A DNA stretch of 64,000 bases, taken from positions 125,866,132 through 125,930,131 of the forward strand of contig JBCFYV010000012.1 in NCBI GenBank assembly GCA_039000515.1. The letters are read 5' to 3'. The position numbers and the translations under genes were made by a program. The notes beneath the pieces are model-generated. The model saw only the letters and a list, made by a program, of their open reading frames with translations. It had not been told where the DNA came from and searched no databases. This document shows positions 32,593-44,850 of the stretch, one piece after another. The stretch is from Timema cristinae. Its lineage: Eukaryota; Arthropoda; Insecta; Phasmatodea; Timematidae. How positions within the stretch are numbered: position 1 is the stretch's first letter; each line of letters opens with the position of its first letter.

Positions 32593-33231
32593 ACTCGCGC
32601 TAAATTAACCCGTCCCCATCCTTAAAACATTATCTAGTTGTTGTGGGTGCGATCCGGACGGGAGAGGATATTTGGCAACAGCGCTGCAGGTACTGCTGTA
32701 GTTCCAGGAGTGTCTGTTTGTGGAGGGAAGCCTACCCTCCAAGGAATAGCTCGTTGTTGGTACAGTTTCTCTGACCACTGAGCCAAGCTTTGAAGGGGTG
32801 TTCCTGAAAGACACGTGGCTGGTGACGGACATACGTCTGTTTGGTTTGACGGTTACTGGGAGGTCGTCATTCAAATCCGGGACCTTTTTACCTAAACGGT
32901 TTCACACGCTTCTTCCTTTAGATAATTACATCTGGTTTATATGTATTTATGTATACACATAACTTATATTGCTATAGACGTATAATATATAATATTACAT
33001 ATTTATATAAAAACATACAAATTTTTTCCTCCAGTAAGGAACTACCTATCAGTTCCTCTGTCTTGCCCACACGATTGTTCCAGTTTGTCCCGCCAGCCAT
33101 GTGGCATTCCCCGGCCCACTCATCTCCCGGCCCAAGTTATCTTCCTGCTCGACAGGTGTAGTCTCTTGGCAACACTCCAGCACGGGGCTACTCCTTCATT
33201 CATGGTCTGTGATCACACGTGGCGGTAAGCC
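32593..33231. other. Unassigned sequence
   Basis: Short frames (32605-32874 minus, 32949-33161 plus) have no recognisable content. Confidence 0.5.
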
Positions 33232-34115
33232 GCAACACTTAGGACAGGTCTTATGTCACCAGCAGGTTCTCAGGTGCTTCTAGGACCACACGAGGGTTGT
33301 AGGACAGGTCTTATGTCACCAGCAGGTTCTTAGGTACTTCTAGGACCACACGAGGGTTCTAGGACAGGTCTTATGTCACCAGCAGGTTCTTAGGTCTTCT
33401 AGGACCACACGAGGGTTTAGGACAGGTCTTATGTCACCAGCAGGTTCTTAGGTCTTCTAGGACCACACGAGGGTTCTAGGACAGGTCTTATGTCACCCGC
33501 AGTTCTTAGGTGCTTCTAGGACCACACGAGGGTTCTAGGACAGGTCTTATGTCACCAGCAGGTTCTTAGGTGCTTCTAGGACCACACGAGGGTTCTAGGA
33601 CAGGTCTTATGTCACCAGCAGGTTCTTAGGTGCTTCTAGGACCACACGAGGGTTCTAGGACAGGTCTTATGTCACCAGCAGGTTCTTAGGTGCTTCTAGG
33701 ACCACACGAGGGTTCTAGGACAGGTCTTATGTCACCAGCAGGTTCTTAGATACTTCTAGGACCACACGAGGGTTCTAGGACAGGTCTTATGTCACCAGCA
33801 GGTTCTTAGGTACTTCTAGGACCACACGAGGGTTCTAGGACGGTCTTATGTCACCAGCAGCTTCTTAGGATGCTTCTAGGACCACAGGGTTCTAGGACAG
33901 GTCTTATGTCACCAGCAGGTTCTCAGGTGCTTCTAGGACCACACGAGGGTTCTAGGACAGGTCTTATGTCACCAGCAGGTTCTCAGGTGCTTCTAGGACC
34001 ACACGAGGGTTCTAGGACAGGTCTTATGTCACCAGCAGGTTCTTAGGTGCTTCTAGGACCACACGAGGGTTCTAGGACAGGTCTTATGTCACCAGCAGGT
34101 TCTTAGATACTTCTA
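33232..34115. repeat. 60-bp minisatellite, about 15 copies
   Basis: The unit is AGGACAGGTCTTATGTCACC, AGCAGGTTCTTAGGTGCTTC, TAGGACCACACGAGGGTTCT. Small deletions shift the phase in several copies (33387-33495, 33841-33895). Confidence 0.97.
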
Positions 34116-35869
34116 TTCAGTTTATAAGATATAAGGTCATAGTTTAGTCTGTCAGGGTACGAGTGGTACCTTTCAGGATAAACGAGGTGTACAGAGCCAG
34201 TCCAATTTGTATTGGAAGAATATTGGCGTATGAATACGTGAAAGTAAATCCACACTACTTTTCTAACGGTCATTTAAAGCCCTTCCATTTTTAAATTGCA
34301 CTTGAACGCCGTTCTATTTCCTTTAATTCACGCCGCATGTCCTGAAATAGGGGTGGGGGTGGGGTAGTAATCGTTGCATTTATCTGAACTCGTGTACGGG
34401 ATTAACATGTGTGTTAAAACACCAGAGCTAAGAAGACATGGTTTTGATCCTAGGAGCATGTAGCTTCCTAAAGCTGTGCTCTTGTGAAATATGTTACAAG
34501 GCTGTGCTCATTAGCACGTAACTGGGGGTTAATTGACAAGTCTTCATCAATCTTGCTGTGTCTACCATTAGCATTGTTCACATATTCTGGATCATAGCTT
34601 GCTAATGAAGTCTAATTAAGTGATAGTTCATGCACATGTTTGATGAACATTACAAGTAGTCAACATATCATGCACTGCATATCATCTCTGAGGGAACTGC
34701 TTGGTAACTATTGGGAGACAGTGTTGTCATTCTCTCGTTTTGTATGGTCAATCTCCTCTCAAATATAAGATAAGCTTGGCAACGCTGGATGGTCGAGGTT
34801 GCCAGTAGTTCCTTCTTACCCCAGCACACCACCTTCAGACATGACTGAGAGCGAGGAGATTTGGCAACAGTTAATCTAGAGAGAGAGAGGATAAGATCTA
34901 CAGTTTCCCCAAAGGTGATATTGGGTCAGTTGTAAGCGGCTCCATGCATTGATCAAAGAGTGTTTGGTTTGACTACCACCGAGATCAATCTGGACAGTGG
35001 TAGCTAACAAATAATTCATCGGAATTATTTGAAGAAGCATCGTAAAACAAACGGGCTTAAAAATATATATTCTTAACGCTAGAAGGTCACCATTGTGTGT
35101 GTTTTGTTAACTCATTGATCAATTAGCGGTAGACGATGAAACGTGATCACACAATAAATGAGGTCACTTGCGATATGTTTTACTCAAAACAGAAAGAAAT
35201 TCCTTGAAAATGTGTGTATCTGAAGTCATAAGTGACCCCCCTGCGTTGGTGAAAGGTGGTAGTGATGTTTGCAATGTTGGCAGCCTTGAGGCGGTGATCC
35301 ATGTTTCATTGAGAGTGACATCAGATCTCAAACCATGGATCATTTTCTTCATTGTCCGAGTGCGCGCAATATAAACAAACATTACCTCATTTAGCAATAC
35401 TGCTCTTTCTTTGTGTTACGCACGGGAAAAGGGGGAGGGGGACCATTGGAAGCTTTTAATTTGACGTTTTTACATTAAAACAAACCAACATCAATTATTT
35501 TTATTTATTTAATATTTTCTAGTTTTGATTGTTTCAGGAAACTTAATTTAAAAACAATTAGAAGCTACATTTATAGTATTCAATATCTATTATAAATGGA
35601 TTAAATTTTTTAAACACAAAATTCGGATGTTTGTTTCAAAACTGATATCAAATCAACAAATTATCTTAAACTTTTTTGCTTTTATTACGATACTAAGAGA
35701 ATTTTGAATTAAATTATGTTCAAAAGTGTTGTCCTAGTTTATTCCAATGAATTATATTTAATTTATTTTGTTCGAAACAGACGTAATTTAGTTGAGTATT
35801 CACCTTCATCGGTGTGCACGCGGGCCAGCCGTCAGACTCATACAGGTAATAAGTTTTACCGATAACTGT
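34116..35869. other. Unassigned single-copy-looking sequence
   Basis: A long stretch with no recognised repeat and no convincing open frame. Opposite-strand frames at 35164-35397 overlap and are not called. Confidence 0.5.
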
Positions 35870-35965
35870 AGATCGAAGTTAGTCCTGGTTGGGCGTACTG
35901 AGGTTTTTGCTTTAATGGTTTCACACTCTCCCTCCACGCAAATGCAAACATAGTGTATCCTTATT
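35870..35965 (+). mobile_element. SINE A fragment
   Basis: GATCGAAGTTAGTCCTGGTT, GGGCGTACTGAGG, CACTCTCCCTCCACGCAAAT. Confidence 0.7.
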
Positions 35966-36369
35966 TTACCGTACTATCCCATGTGCTGGGATCATAATCA
36001 ACGTAACGTTCACGTAACGTAAAGAAACTAGTGTGTGACCAGGATTCACGTGACTTACCGTAACGACTCGAGCAAAACACAGACAATGGATTTGCACTGT
36101 TTGAGTACAAATTGTTCAATAAATGAAAACAAATCATTTAGGGCTGGTTATTAATTAGGTTACAAGTACTTCTAATAGGAACTTACCGGGTTATTATTAT
36201 GTGTTCTGTCTTACGACAGGTCCTTTCCTTTTGTCAGTGAACTTAGACCTCCACTGCACCCTTTCCTCTGCCTCTCTCCTCCTAAGCTCCTCTTTTCCTC
36301 AACTCCTCTTTCTATGACGTCATATAGAAGACAGTTCCTCCTAAGGATGTACCGAAGAATTACATCCAA
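35966..36369. other. Unassigned sequence
   Basis: Contains AACGTAACGTTCACGTAACG near 36000, self-similar to the ACGTTACGTTACC that precedes the telomeric tract at 37224. A TGACGTCA site is at 36315-36322. Confidence 0.4.
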
Positions 36370-36955
36370 AATAGTTCTTTCTCACCACTCTTCTCAGGAC
36401 TTGTTCACTGTCTCCTGTCTGTCCCCTGATCTTCTCACCACTCTTCTCAGGACTTGTTCATCTGTCCACCTGATCTTCTCACCACTTTTCTCAGGACTGT
36501 TCACTTGTCCTCCTGTCTGTCCCCTGATCTTCTCACCACTCTTCTCAGGACTTGTTCATCTGTCCACCTGATCTTCTCACCACTTTTCTCAGGACTTGTT
36601 CATTGTCTCCTGTCTGTCCCCTGATCTTCTCACCACTCTTCTCAGGACTTGTTCATCTGTCACCTGATCTTCTCACCACTTTTCTCAGGACTTGTTCACT
36701 TGTCCTCCTGTCTTTCCACCTGATCTTCTCACCACTCTTCTCAGGACTTGTTCACTTGTCCCCTGTCTGTCCACCTGATCTTCTCACCACTTTTCTCAGG
36801 ACTTGTTCACTTGTCCTCCTGTCTGTCCACCTGATCTTCTCAACCACTCTTCTCAGGACTTGTTCACTTGTCCCCCTGTCTGTCCACCTGATCTTCTCAC
36901 CACTCTTCTCAGGACTTGTTCACTTGTCCCCTGTCTGTCCACCTGATCTTCTCAA
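36370..36955. repeat. CT-rich minisatellite, about 11 copies, units about 44-57 bp
   Basis: Each unit has CTGATCTTCTCACCACTCTT, CTCAGGACTTGTTCA, then a variable linker CTTGTCCTCCTGTCTGTCC or CTGTCCAC. Long and short linkers alternate in the left half. Confidence 0.94.
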
Positions 36956-37236
36956 GTCTACTGATGTACAAAATAAAGTATAACAAGAGGTTACGACCTT
37001 TTAGAGTTCGCGAAACACGGAAAGTAAAAATATACCGAAGAATTCGTCTCTACACCATAAATAAACAAATGAAGCACTAAATAGCCCTGTTGACGTCACT
37101 CGCAACATGATTGGCTGTCAGGAACACGATGAAAGTTTTCCCTTTGAAAACGCTTTCAAGTTAAGTGAACGTTAAACTAATTACATCTTGATGGCTTCCA
37201 TTTAAACCAAGAGGGGAACCTTTACGTTACGTTACC
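36956..37236. other. Unassigned sequence
   Basis: No gene recognised. TGACGTCA occurs at 37091-37098. Confidence 0.4.
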
Positions 37237-37271
37237 TTAGGTTAGGTTAGGTTAGGTTAGGTTAGGTTAGG
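37237..37271 (+). repeat. Interstitial telomeric repeat (TTAGG)7
   Basis: Seven perfect TTAGG units, the canonical arthropod telomere motif. It is preceded by degenerate ACGTTACGTTACC and followed by TTACG. No subtelomeric context is evident. Confidence 0.9.
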
Positions 37272-37714
37272 TTACGTGAAAGTTAAAAGAACGTTAAGTT
37301 GTTGGGATACCGGCATTACTCCATTAAGTAGATACGTGTGGATATCCCGGACAGCTGGTAAAACTCACGCAAAAAAATAAAACTCTGGAAATAAAAATCA
37401 TATTATCATTTATTAAATAGTATAATTATTACTTAGCGTAGTAATAAACTTTGACAAAAAAACCTCAATAATATTTTATTATGTTATTAACACATCAGCC
37501 CAGTCGTTAGTAAGGTTATTACTCTGGTAATTACTATGATTGTTAATTGAGTAATTAATGGGGAAACATTTAAGTGATTTTCTTATTGAATTAAAAATAA
37601 ATAAATGGTTAAGTGACGACATCAAGCCCTTAGTCAACAATTTTCTCTTCTGAATAATTTCAACCTAGTCTTGTCAACCAAAACTTGTTGACCATTAGGA
37701 TCATTCTTCTAAAG
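37272..37714. other. Unassigned AT-rich sequence
   Basis: Nothing recognised. Confidence 0.5.
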
Positions 37715-37790
37715 GGAAAAATACCCAAGGTAGCAGCCGGGAACTGAACCCGGGACCCCTAGACTAGTAGCCAGGTTTTCCTTGTAAAAT
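37715..37790 (-). mobile_element. tRNA-like SINE head fragment
   Basis: GGGAACTGAACCCGGGACCC is a B-box complement. ACTAGTAGCC follows in the expected A-box direction. It resembles SINE C/B heads. Confidence 0.4.
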
Positions 37791-37854
37791 ACTCAAATTG
37801 TCTCAACAGTGGACACACCTGATGGATAAAAAAAAGTTACTAGAAAAGCTGTAC

Positions 37855-37950
37855 TGTATTCATACGTCAAGTAATATGATATGATGCTGTCACGTTTGAT
37901 AGATATTATCAATACTCATAAAATAACAATAATAATAATAATAATACAGT
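37855..37950 (+). mobile_element. Dispersed repeat E copy with (AAT)n
   Basis: ATTCATACGTCAAGTAATAT, GCTGTCACGTTTGATAGATA, TTATCAATACTCATAAAATA, then an AAT microsatellite. It matches 14615 (inverted) and 23850. Confidence 0.55.
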
Positions 37951-39009
37951 AAAACTTTATCAATTCTGTCCGCAAAGAAATAAGTTGCTATTTTTCTAAG
38001 CGATGCTTCAAATTTCCAGCCATAAGAGAATCAAGGTATAGACTGTCCACTTCAATATTAGAAATATATCTACGCACAATATTTTAAATGACGTTGCAAA
38101 ACTACTGTTGTTTTTTGGACACGCCGTTATTTCCAAAGGGTACAGAGGTAACTAGAAGTCGTAAACATAGCTACACAAAACCTGTTATCTGAAAACTAGA
38201 AACATCGCTTGTTGCCAAAATGGCAGGGGAAAAGTTACTACAACAATAGTTGTAATATTGTATTTACATTCTTAGCGCATTTAATTAATATTGTAAATAT
38301 AAATTTTGAAGAAATAATTTTGTAAGTATTATTGGAAGCTTTTGGGAACATTATAATTAATAAATCAAACCAGGCATATTTGTTTAAGGGCAAATGTTAG
38401 TGACTTTCAACCAATGTTGGTGGGTCGCTGTCCAAACCAACGTTCAACCGAGAACACGTGTGAAACCCGCCGGCTTACAATCAACTCCAGGATGTTAGTA
38501 ATCCCACTCATGTGGAACCAGGACCAAAACAACTATTTAATTAGTTAATACTCTTTATTAATCATTATTAAAGAATCTGTTGGGTCATAGAAGAGTCGAT
38601 CACATGACCTTGTGGCAACAGGTCGCATCATCTTGAATTGGGGACCGCCATCACATTTATCTTAATCCGATCTCTTCTTGTTCAAACATTCTCAGTCTCT
38701 TGATAAATATTACGTCATAGACAACAACGTGAACACATTTTTTTAATACTAAATTAATTATGTTTATACAATTTTGCCCTTTTTTTTGTGAGTGTTACTC
38801 TACCAACTACATACTTTTATATTATTCTTTTTACCAATTTAGTTAGAACTGTTGTATCAAGACAAGGTCACCATAGTTGTCTTGGAGAGACTTTATTTTT
38901 AGTTTTGTGAATCTTTAGAAGACGACAGGATTAGACCGTACCAATCTAAAATAGAGACATGGAGTTTCTTGCATGAAAACTAACCGGACATTTCCCTCAA
39001 AGTGTGGTG
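37951..39009. other. Unassigned AT-rich sequence
   Basis: No gene, RNA or repeat recognised. Confidence 0.5.
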
Positions 39010-39345
39010 ATTTATCAGCCAGCCAGGTGTTGCCAGTCTGTACCTAGCCAGGTGTTGCCAGTCCTCCCCCAGTCTGTTACCTAGCCAGGTGTTGCCAGTC
39101 CTCCGCCAGTTGTTACCTAGTCAGATGTTGCCAGTCTGTTACCTAGCCAGTGTTGCCAGTCCTCCCGCAGTATGTTACCTAGCCAGGTGTTGCCAGTCCT
39201 CCGCCAGTATGTTACCTAGCCAGGTGTTGCCAGTCCTCCCGCCAGTATGTTACCTAGCCAGGTGTTGCCAGTCTGTTACCTAGCCAGATGTTGCCAGTCT
39301 GTTACCTAGCCAGGTGTTGCCAGTCCTCCCCCCAGTCTGTTACCT
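39010..39345. repeat. Degenerate minisatellite, about 10 copies, units about 23-41 bp
   Basis: TTACCTAGCCAGGTGTTGCC AGTC is the constant core. The linker CTCCCCCAGTCTG is present or absent. Confidence 0.93.
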
Positions 39346-39504
39346 CCACGAGAGGTTGAGTCACGATAGCCGTGCTATCCACCCGACCTTGAGTTGGTCC
39401 TGCCGGAGATGCCAAGCTCAGGAACTGCTTGCTCTTCTCTCAAACTGACTAATGAATGGGTTGATGGATGGGAGCAAGAGTGGGGTAAGTACACTTGTTT
39501 AGAG

Positions 39505-39640
39505 AGTCCGTCTCACACACCTGCGATAGTCCGTCTCACACACCTGCGATAGTCCATCTCACACACCTACGATAGTCCGTCTCACACACCTGCGATAGTC
39601 CGTCTCACTCACCTGCGATAGTCCGTCTCACACACCTGAA
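39505..39640. repeat. 23-bp minisatellite, about 6 copies
   Basis: The unit is GATAGTCCGTCTCACACACC TGC. Confidence 0.94.
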
Positions 39641-40251
39641 GATGGCAGAAAAAAGAAGAAAAAATCCATGACAAAACTCACCTAAATAAAATGTATTATA
39701 AAATTGTTTCAAATATATTTTTACTGTTGAAAATATTGCTGCTCCCCTAAGGATGTTAACACCGGAAATAAATAAGCATATGAGCTCCGGTTGCTCTTAG
39801 AAATATCCCCGGCTCCAACACTTTGTAGGCTGATATGATCATTTATTGGACACGAAGTCACTCTATCGTATTCAACCAACATCAGCGCCAGAACTGTCAG
39901 TCGGGGGAAGATGTTGGCTGAGCAAACAGTTTTTTTTTCGACGCGAGCGCTCCTGAGAAACAAAAGTCTAGGAAGAACCCGGCCCGGATCAGGTTGTTTT
40001 TTTCCCACAGTAAAAGTTGGTCCCAACTTGCCAATAGAAGGGTCCCCTTGAGCAGGTTCTAAGTGCCCTAATGACGTCATAACTGCCACTGAGGACCCAT
40101 TCAGTCCCCAGAACAAGGCGGTGAGGAATCTGCTAACAGCCGAGCAAACATTCTCCAAAGAACGTTACAGACACTCTCTGTGTACGTTGTTATAATAGAG
40201 ATATGAGTGAATCTTGACTAGGAATCCAACCTTAGTCTGTTGAACCGATGC
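39641..40251. other. Unassigned sequence with one minus-strand frame
   Basis: A 145-codon frame runs on the minus strand at 39721-40158. It starts with ATG and is uninterrupted, but I recognise no domain, signal peptide or flanking splice sites. It may be chance or an exon. Confidence 0.4.
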
Positions 40252-40475
40252 TCTGGAGTTCTACCCAGTCCACCTCATTACAACTCATCTCTAGCTTGAG
40301 CTAGTTCTATCCAGTCTCCCTCATTACACCCTATCCTCTCAGGTCCATTCTAATGTTATCCTCCCTGCATCTAAGTCTTCCCACTGGTCTATTCCCATTA
40401 GAGCTGTCAGTCTGTACCCTAAACAAGGTTCTACAATATCGCGCTACATGTCCGGCCTATCGTAGCTTGCAACAA
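40252..40475 (-). pseudogene. Reverse transcriptase C-terminal remnant with two 46-bp units
   Basis: On the minus strand it reads AGHVARYCRTLFRVQTDSSN, then GNRPVGRLRCREDNIRMDLR, and then two copies of the 46-bp unit (40252-40334). This is the AGHVARM...GRPRRRWEDNIRMDLRE segment of insect LINE endonuclease-reverse transcriptases (family knowledge). The 3' end is lost. This copy looks like an early stage of array growth. Confidence 0.75.
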
Positions 40476-40834
40476 CTGAATACCCGGACGATTAAATAAT
40501 AACCATACAACTATTTGCTTTGATCCCTTATATACGCATATATAATGATATGTATTCACCCCACTCATTATAGCATTAATAAATTGGTTAATTTTGTAGA
40601 TATCTTAAATCCGTTTGAGGCACTTCTTAATTCGCGGACCATCCACAAAGGGAAGAGCAACAGCAAGGAGCAGGGAGCAGGAAGCAGGAAGCAGGAAGCA
40701 ATGCTTACAATGGCTTGTGTGAACTTGGTTTGCAGGGCCCCGAGTTTTCTGACACCCCCCTCCACCGAAAGATTTAGTTTTAGTTCCAAGTCTTCTCCCC
40801 TGCGCGTTTGGTTTATACGCTAACTAGATAGCTG
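40476..40834. other. Unassigned sequence
   Basis: AGCAGGGAGCAGGAAGCAGG is a short GCAGGAA tract near 40668-40700. No gene recognised. Confidence 0.45.
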
Positions 40835-41285
40835 TTGGCCGCGGCTTTGCTCGCGTGGAAGTTGATTATATACAAATACGAAAATATAATATGTATTTAC
40901 AGATTAATTAAAAATATTACGTTACGTTGATGACCATAACTTGACCTCAGATCAAAAATAATGCAAGTCCGATACAAACTTTCACCCCTTTTCATCCCTT
41001 ATTAAATAAAATTTCCAAAATTCCTGAAACATGTATTTATTTGTTTTACGTCAATAACGAAATACAAAATTTTGTTTATGTAACTTTCAAAATGACGGAC
41101 TTTCATACATATTATCATCCCCTATTTTGACCCCTTTGGGTGGAATTTTCTAAAATCCTTTCTTAGTAGGTGCCTACATAACAAAATGAATATACAGTCC
41201 GAATTTCATGCTTGTAGCCTTGATAGTTTGCGCTCGGCGATGATGAATCAGTCAGTCAATCAGGACATGTTATTTTATAAATAGA
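40835..41285 (+). mobile_element. Dispersed repeat G, part 1
   Basis: GCCGCGGCTTTGCTCGCGTG, CCCCTATTTTGACCCCTTT, CCTTTCTTAGTAGGTGCC and TCAGTCAGTCAATCAGGACA in this order. From memory this series is typical of a very widespread arthropod interspersed repeat. Class not assigned. Confidence 0.55.
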
Positions 41286-41475
41286 TGTACTAATTATGCT
41301 AATGAGTTATGGATAAGTATGGTTGAATTGTTGAGAAGTGCACTTGTATTCACGTGGAGAGAGGGAGGAAAACCATTTAGGATAAAACTACCCTCAGTGC
41401 ACCCGATTGGGATCGAACCCTGATCTCCCCATCATCGACAGCCAGTATGTTGCGAGAGTGATGTCTTAGGTGTAA
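41286..41475 (-). mobile_element. SINE A copy, tail truncated
   Basis: Body TTCACGTGGAGAGAGGGAGG, CTACCCTCAGTGCACCCGAT, B-box complement GGGATCGAACCCTG, head ATTGCGAGAGTGATGTCTTA. It lies inside or beside repeat G. Confidence 0.8.
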
Positions 41476-41499
41476 AGTACCTTTTTAAAAAATGTATCC

Positions 41500-41765
41500 A
41501 TTGAATAATTTTTATACGGCAGCCATTATCACACGGCTGACTCACTCACTGACATTAGTGTTCACCCACTTACAGATGAGATAGAAACTTGACATTTGGC
41601 AAACTCAGAGCTCTTAACCTGTAACCTTCTTTGGAGGTCTCTTGTGGCTAAACGGTAAGACCTATCAAAAAACTGCTCTGAAATTAAATTAGTTTACATT
41701 CACTTGCAAAGAAACCCCACTGGGGTTTGGGGGCGGAGTCCCCAACGAGCAAAGCTAGTAATGTT
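41500..41765 (+). mobile_element. Dispersed repeat G, part 2
   Basis: CTTGACATTTGGCAAACTCA, GAGCTCTTAACCTGTAACCT, and the end TTTGGGGGCGGAGTCCCCAA, CGAGCAAAGCTAG. The GAGCAAAGCTAG signature links it to repeats F and G. Confidence 0.5.
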
Positions 41766-43302
41766 ACACAAATACCCAGCCGTAACAATTGTGAGCGGAT
41801 ACTTCTAATAAGCGTGTATATAGCCAAGTAACGACATGACTGGCACTTGCTTCCCACCATCACTTGCCAAGTGGGCAGTCTCCCAGACTTACCAACACTT
41901 GTTTCACCCCGACTGAGGATGTCAGAATGGCTGTCTGTCTGTCTTACCGTTACTGTAGCGGGTCTCGCTCGACTAGCGGCGAATATTCGTTACGAAAACC
42001 ACACTTGTTCCTCATATGAGGACTCGCCGTATTGTGGCTCCTACAGCTGGCTGGGTGAGGAGAGAGGAGGGGGTAAACTTACACCCCCCCCCCCCACTCA
42101 CCTTGACGGAATATAAAAGGGACGTACTTGACATTATTGACGAAGTTAGTCTGATCGCCGCGAGAACACAAACACTGAAGAACCTCATTGGTTTGGTGCA
42201 GACTGTACCACTATTTATATAGTCCATCCACCATAGGAGTAGTGGTGACAGCTAGCAGGGGTTACCAGAGCTGCTCTCATGTATCCATCCACCTAAACCA
42301 TTTGATCCGCAAGACAATATTCTGATTTGATGTCGCTTTTGTCAGTCAAAACTTTCACAACAAAACAATTTATTTTTAATTGTTTTTCGTTCAACCATTT
42401 CTATATCTTCTGACAGCTTTCAGTTACCACTACTTCTATGGCGAATGGACTTTAGATAAATTGAGATATTTTACTCAAAAATGGTAAGATATGGTAAACT
42501 AAATAATATTCACCGTTACAGAAACACAGCTATAAAACCTCTGCCCATCATAGAGCATCAAAATCAACTGTTCCTGTTCCCGGTTTACTTGCGTACCTTA
42601 GCCAGACTAAATGTTACCAAAAGCAGTGTAAACAATAAGCCAGTGATATACTGTACGTAATTGTCTACAGTTTGACCACATTTACATTACATTACAGCCA
42701 ACCTACACAATTGTTTTGAGTCTTTGTGTTATTAATGTTTGTTTTAATAACCGTAGAAACACAGCATCCATCTGAGTGACAGAAACTGCAGTCATTGCAG
42801 ACATTGGCTGCTATCCAAATATGTCCAATATCATTGTAATATTTCCGACACGTCCATGTTGGCAAGACAAACCGTCTTCAAGAGAAGTTATAGTTTGTTA
42901 ACTCGACATTCATTTTGATGAAAGACCTGCCATGATTAATAAACCGAAATAAAGATACACTTGCCATTTACGTCCACAACATAATATATTAGTGGGGATA
43001 TTTTAAAACACTTGATATTATTCATTGTGTGAGCTTTGGTCATCTCGTCATCTGTCTCGAAATATTAGACTGAGAAGATAAAAACTATAATCCCAACAGA
43101 TTAGAAACTTGTTCTCTGCCTCTCAGCCAAGAGAAGACATTGAGAGTCAAATGGTCTCAGGTTAGAATCGAATGGAGAGCTTACGTTCTGGTGGCCTTGA
43201 GCTCTCCAGTTCCTTAAGACCAGAGAGCTATTTACTTACTTACTCTATGGTACTTGGAACTCGTAAGTGCATTGTCATACGTACATACAACATTACGCCA
43301 CA
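41766..43302. other. Unassigned sequence with a possible core promoter
   Basis: A TATAAAAG at 42112-42119 lies 36 bp before TTAGTC (A at 42148), one mismatch from the arthropod initiator. A poly-C run is at 42085-42095. No coding exon is recognised downstream, so this is weak evidence. Confidence 0.2.
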
Positions 43303-43810
43303 TATCTTTATCTTGAGTAGTTGTATCCAGTCCACCTCATTACACCCTATTTCTATCTTGAGCTAGTTCTATCCAGTCCACCTCATTACACCCTATCTCA
43401 ATCTCAAGCTAGTTATATCCAGTCCACCCCATTACACCCTATTCCTATCTTGAGCTGGTTCTATCCAGTCCACCTCATTACACCCTATCTCTATCTTGAG
43501 CTAGTTATATCCAGTCCACCTCATTACACCCTATCTCTATCTTGAGCTAGTTCTATCCAGTCCACCTCATTACACCCTATCTCTATCTTGAACTAGTTCT
43601 ATCCAGTCCACCTCATTACACCCTATCTCTATATTGAGCTAGTTCTATCCAGTCCACCTCATTACACCCTATCTCTATCTTGAACTAGTTCTATCCAGTC
43701 CACCTCATTACACCCTATCTCTATCTTGAGCTAGTTCTATCCAGTCCACCTCATTACACCCTATCTCTATCTTGAGCTAGTTCTATCCAGTCCACCTCAT
43801 TACACCCTAC
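43303..43810 (-). repeat. 46-bp retrotransposon-derived minisatellite, about 11 copies
   Basis: Same unit and orientation as 18222-20722. At the left end the minus-strand reading passes from the last unit into TQDKDMWRNVV, then (frame shifted) MTMHLRVPSTIE and a stop, the native LINE C terminus. The array is thus bounded on both sides by retrotransposon sequence. Confidence 0.95.
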
Positions 43811-43990
43811 CTCTCTTTCAGGTCCATTCTAATGCTATCCTCTGATTTGTGCCTGGGTATTCCCATTGGGTTTGCCAGTCAATATCCTGATCAAGGTTCT
43901 AGATTCTCCCATTCGCTCTGCCTGTCCTGCTTACCTTAACCTACGATATTTGATTACTCCAATAATGTCTGATAAAGCCTTAGTGCTTAT
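43811..43990 (-). pseudogene. Reverse transcriptase C-terminal remnant beside the array
   Basis: On the minus strand it reads KYRRLR, stop, AGQAERMGESRTLIRILTGK, PNGN, and after a frameshift RHKSEDSIRMDLKER into the array. It matches the LRWAGHVARMGE...RVLVGKPEG...EDNIRMDLRE block of the family. Confidence 0.75.
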
Positions 43991-44424
43991 GTATTTAAAA
44001 ACTTTTACTTGTAAATATTTAAAAGATAAATAATTGCTTGAATTTTCTCTTATTAATTGATTTAACTTTCAGCTTTTTTAATGTTTCATATACGTAACAA
44101 TACGCATGTGACCTTCCCACGTAAAGTTACAAAGGAATGTTGCGTCGTAGTTTTGCTAAGAGAAGCAATATTACCTGAGAATGCTCAGATGAAATAATTA
44201 GAGCTATAAAAATCGATAACTGCATTCCTTTCTCTTTATTGTAAAATAGTTTACCTTCTGTTCTAACGATTGGTGAGGTCTTTCTAATCGCAGTTGAACC
44301 ATAACTAAGATATAATCCATCTTGTTTCTTACATACCGCTTAGAGCTATGAGTAATAGCTATGTGGCTTCACACGACTCGAACTAGGGACAGTCACTCGG
44401 TTGGGACGCGGGCAATGGAGTGGA
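43991..44424. other. Unassigned sequence
   Basis: Nothing recognised. Confidence 0.5.
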
Positions 44425-44850
44425 CAGGAGGAGTGTTCTGGTACCAGTACAGACTGTAACAGGAGGAGTGTTTCTGGTACCAGTACAGACTGTAACAGGA
44501 GGAGTGTTCTGGTACCAGTACAGACTGTAACAGGAGGAGTGTTCTGGTACCAGTACAGACTGTAACAGGAGGAGTGTTCTGGTACCAGTACAGACTGTAA
44601 CAGGAGGAGTGTTCTGGTACCAGTACAGACTGTAACAGGAGGAGTGTTCTGGTACCAGTACAGACTGTAACAGGAGGAGTGTTCTGGTACCAGTACAGAC
44701 TGTAACAGGAGGAGTGTTCTGGTACCAGTACAGACTGTAACAGGAGGAGTGTTCTGGTACCAGTACAGACTGTAACAGGAGGAGTGTTCTGGTACCAGTA
44801 CAGACTGTAACAGGAGGAGTGTTCTGGTACCAGTACAGACGGTTTCAGTA
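44425..44850. repeat. 35-bp minisatellite, about 12 copies
   Basis: The unit is GGAGGAGTGTTCTGGTACCA GTACAGACTGTAACA, nearly perfect, with one extra T at 44472. It contains the palindrome CTGGTACCAG. Minus-strand frames through it change phase each unit and are not genes. Confidence 0.97.

Noticed and set aside
39721..40158. 145-codon minus frame
   Set aside because: ATG-initiated and repeat-free, but no domain recognised and no splice sites identified. Kept only as a note in the feature list.
41766..42230. TATAAAAG at 42112 as a real promoter
   Set aside because: Initiator match is imperfect, no exon or splice donor follows, and a poly-C run adjoins. Left as a weak note.
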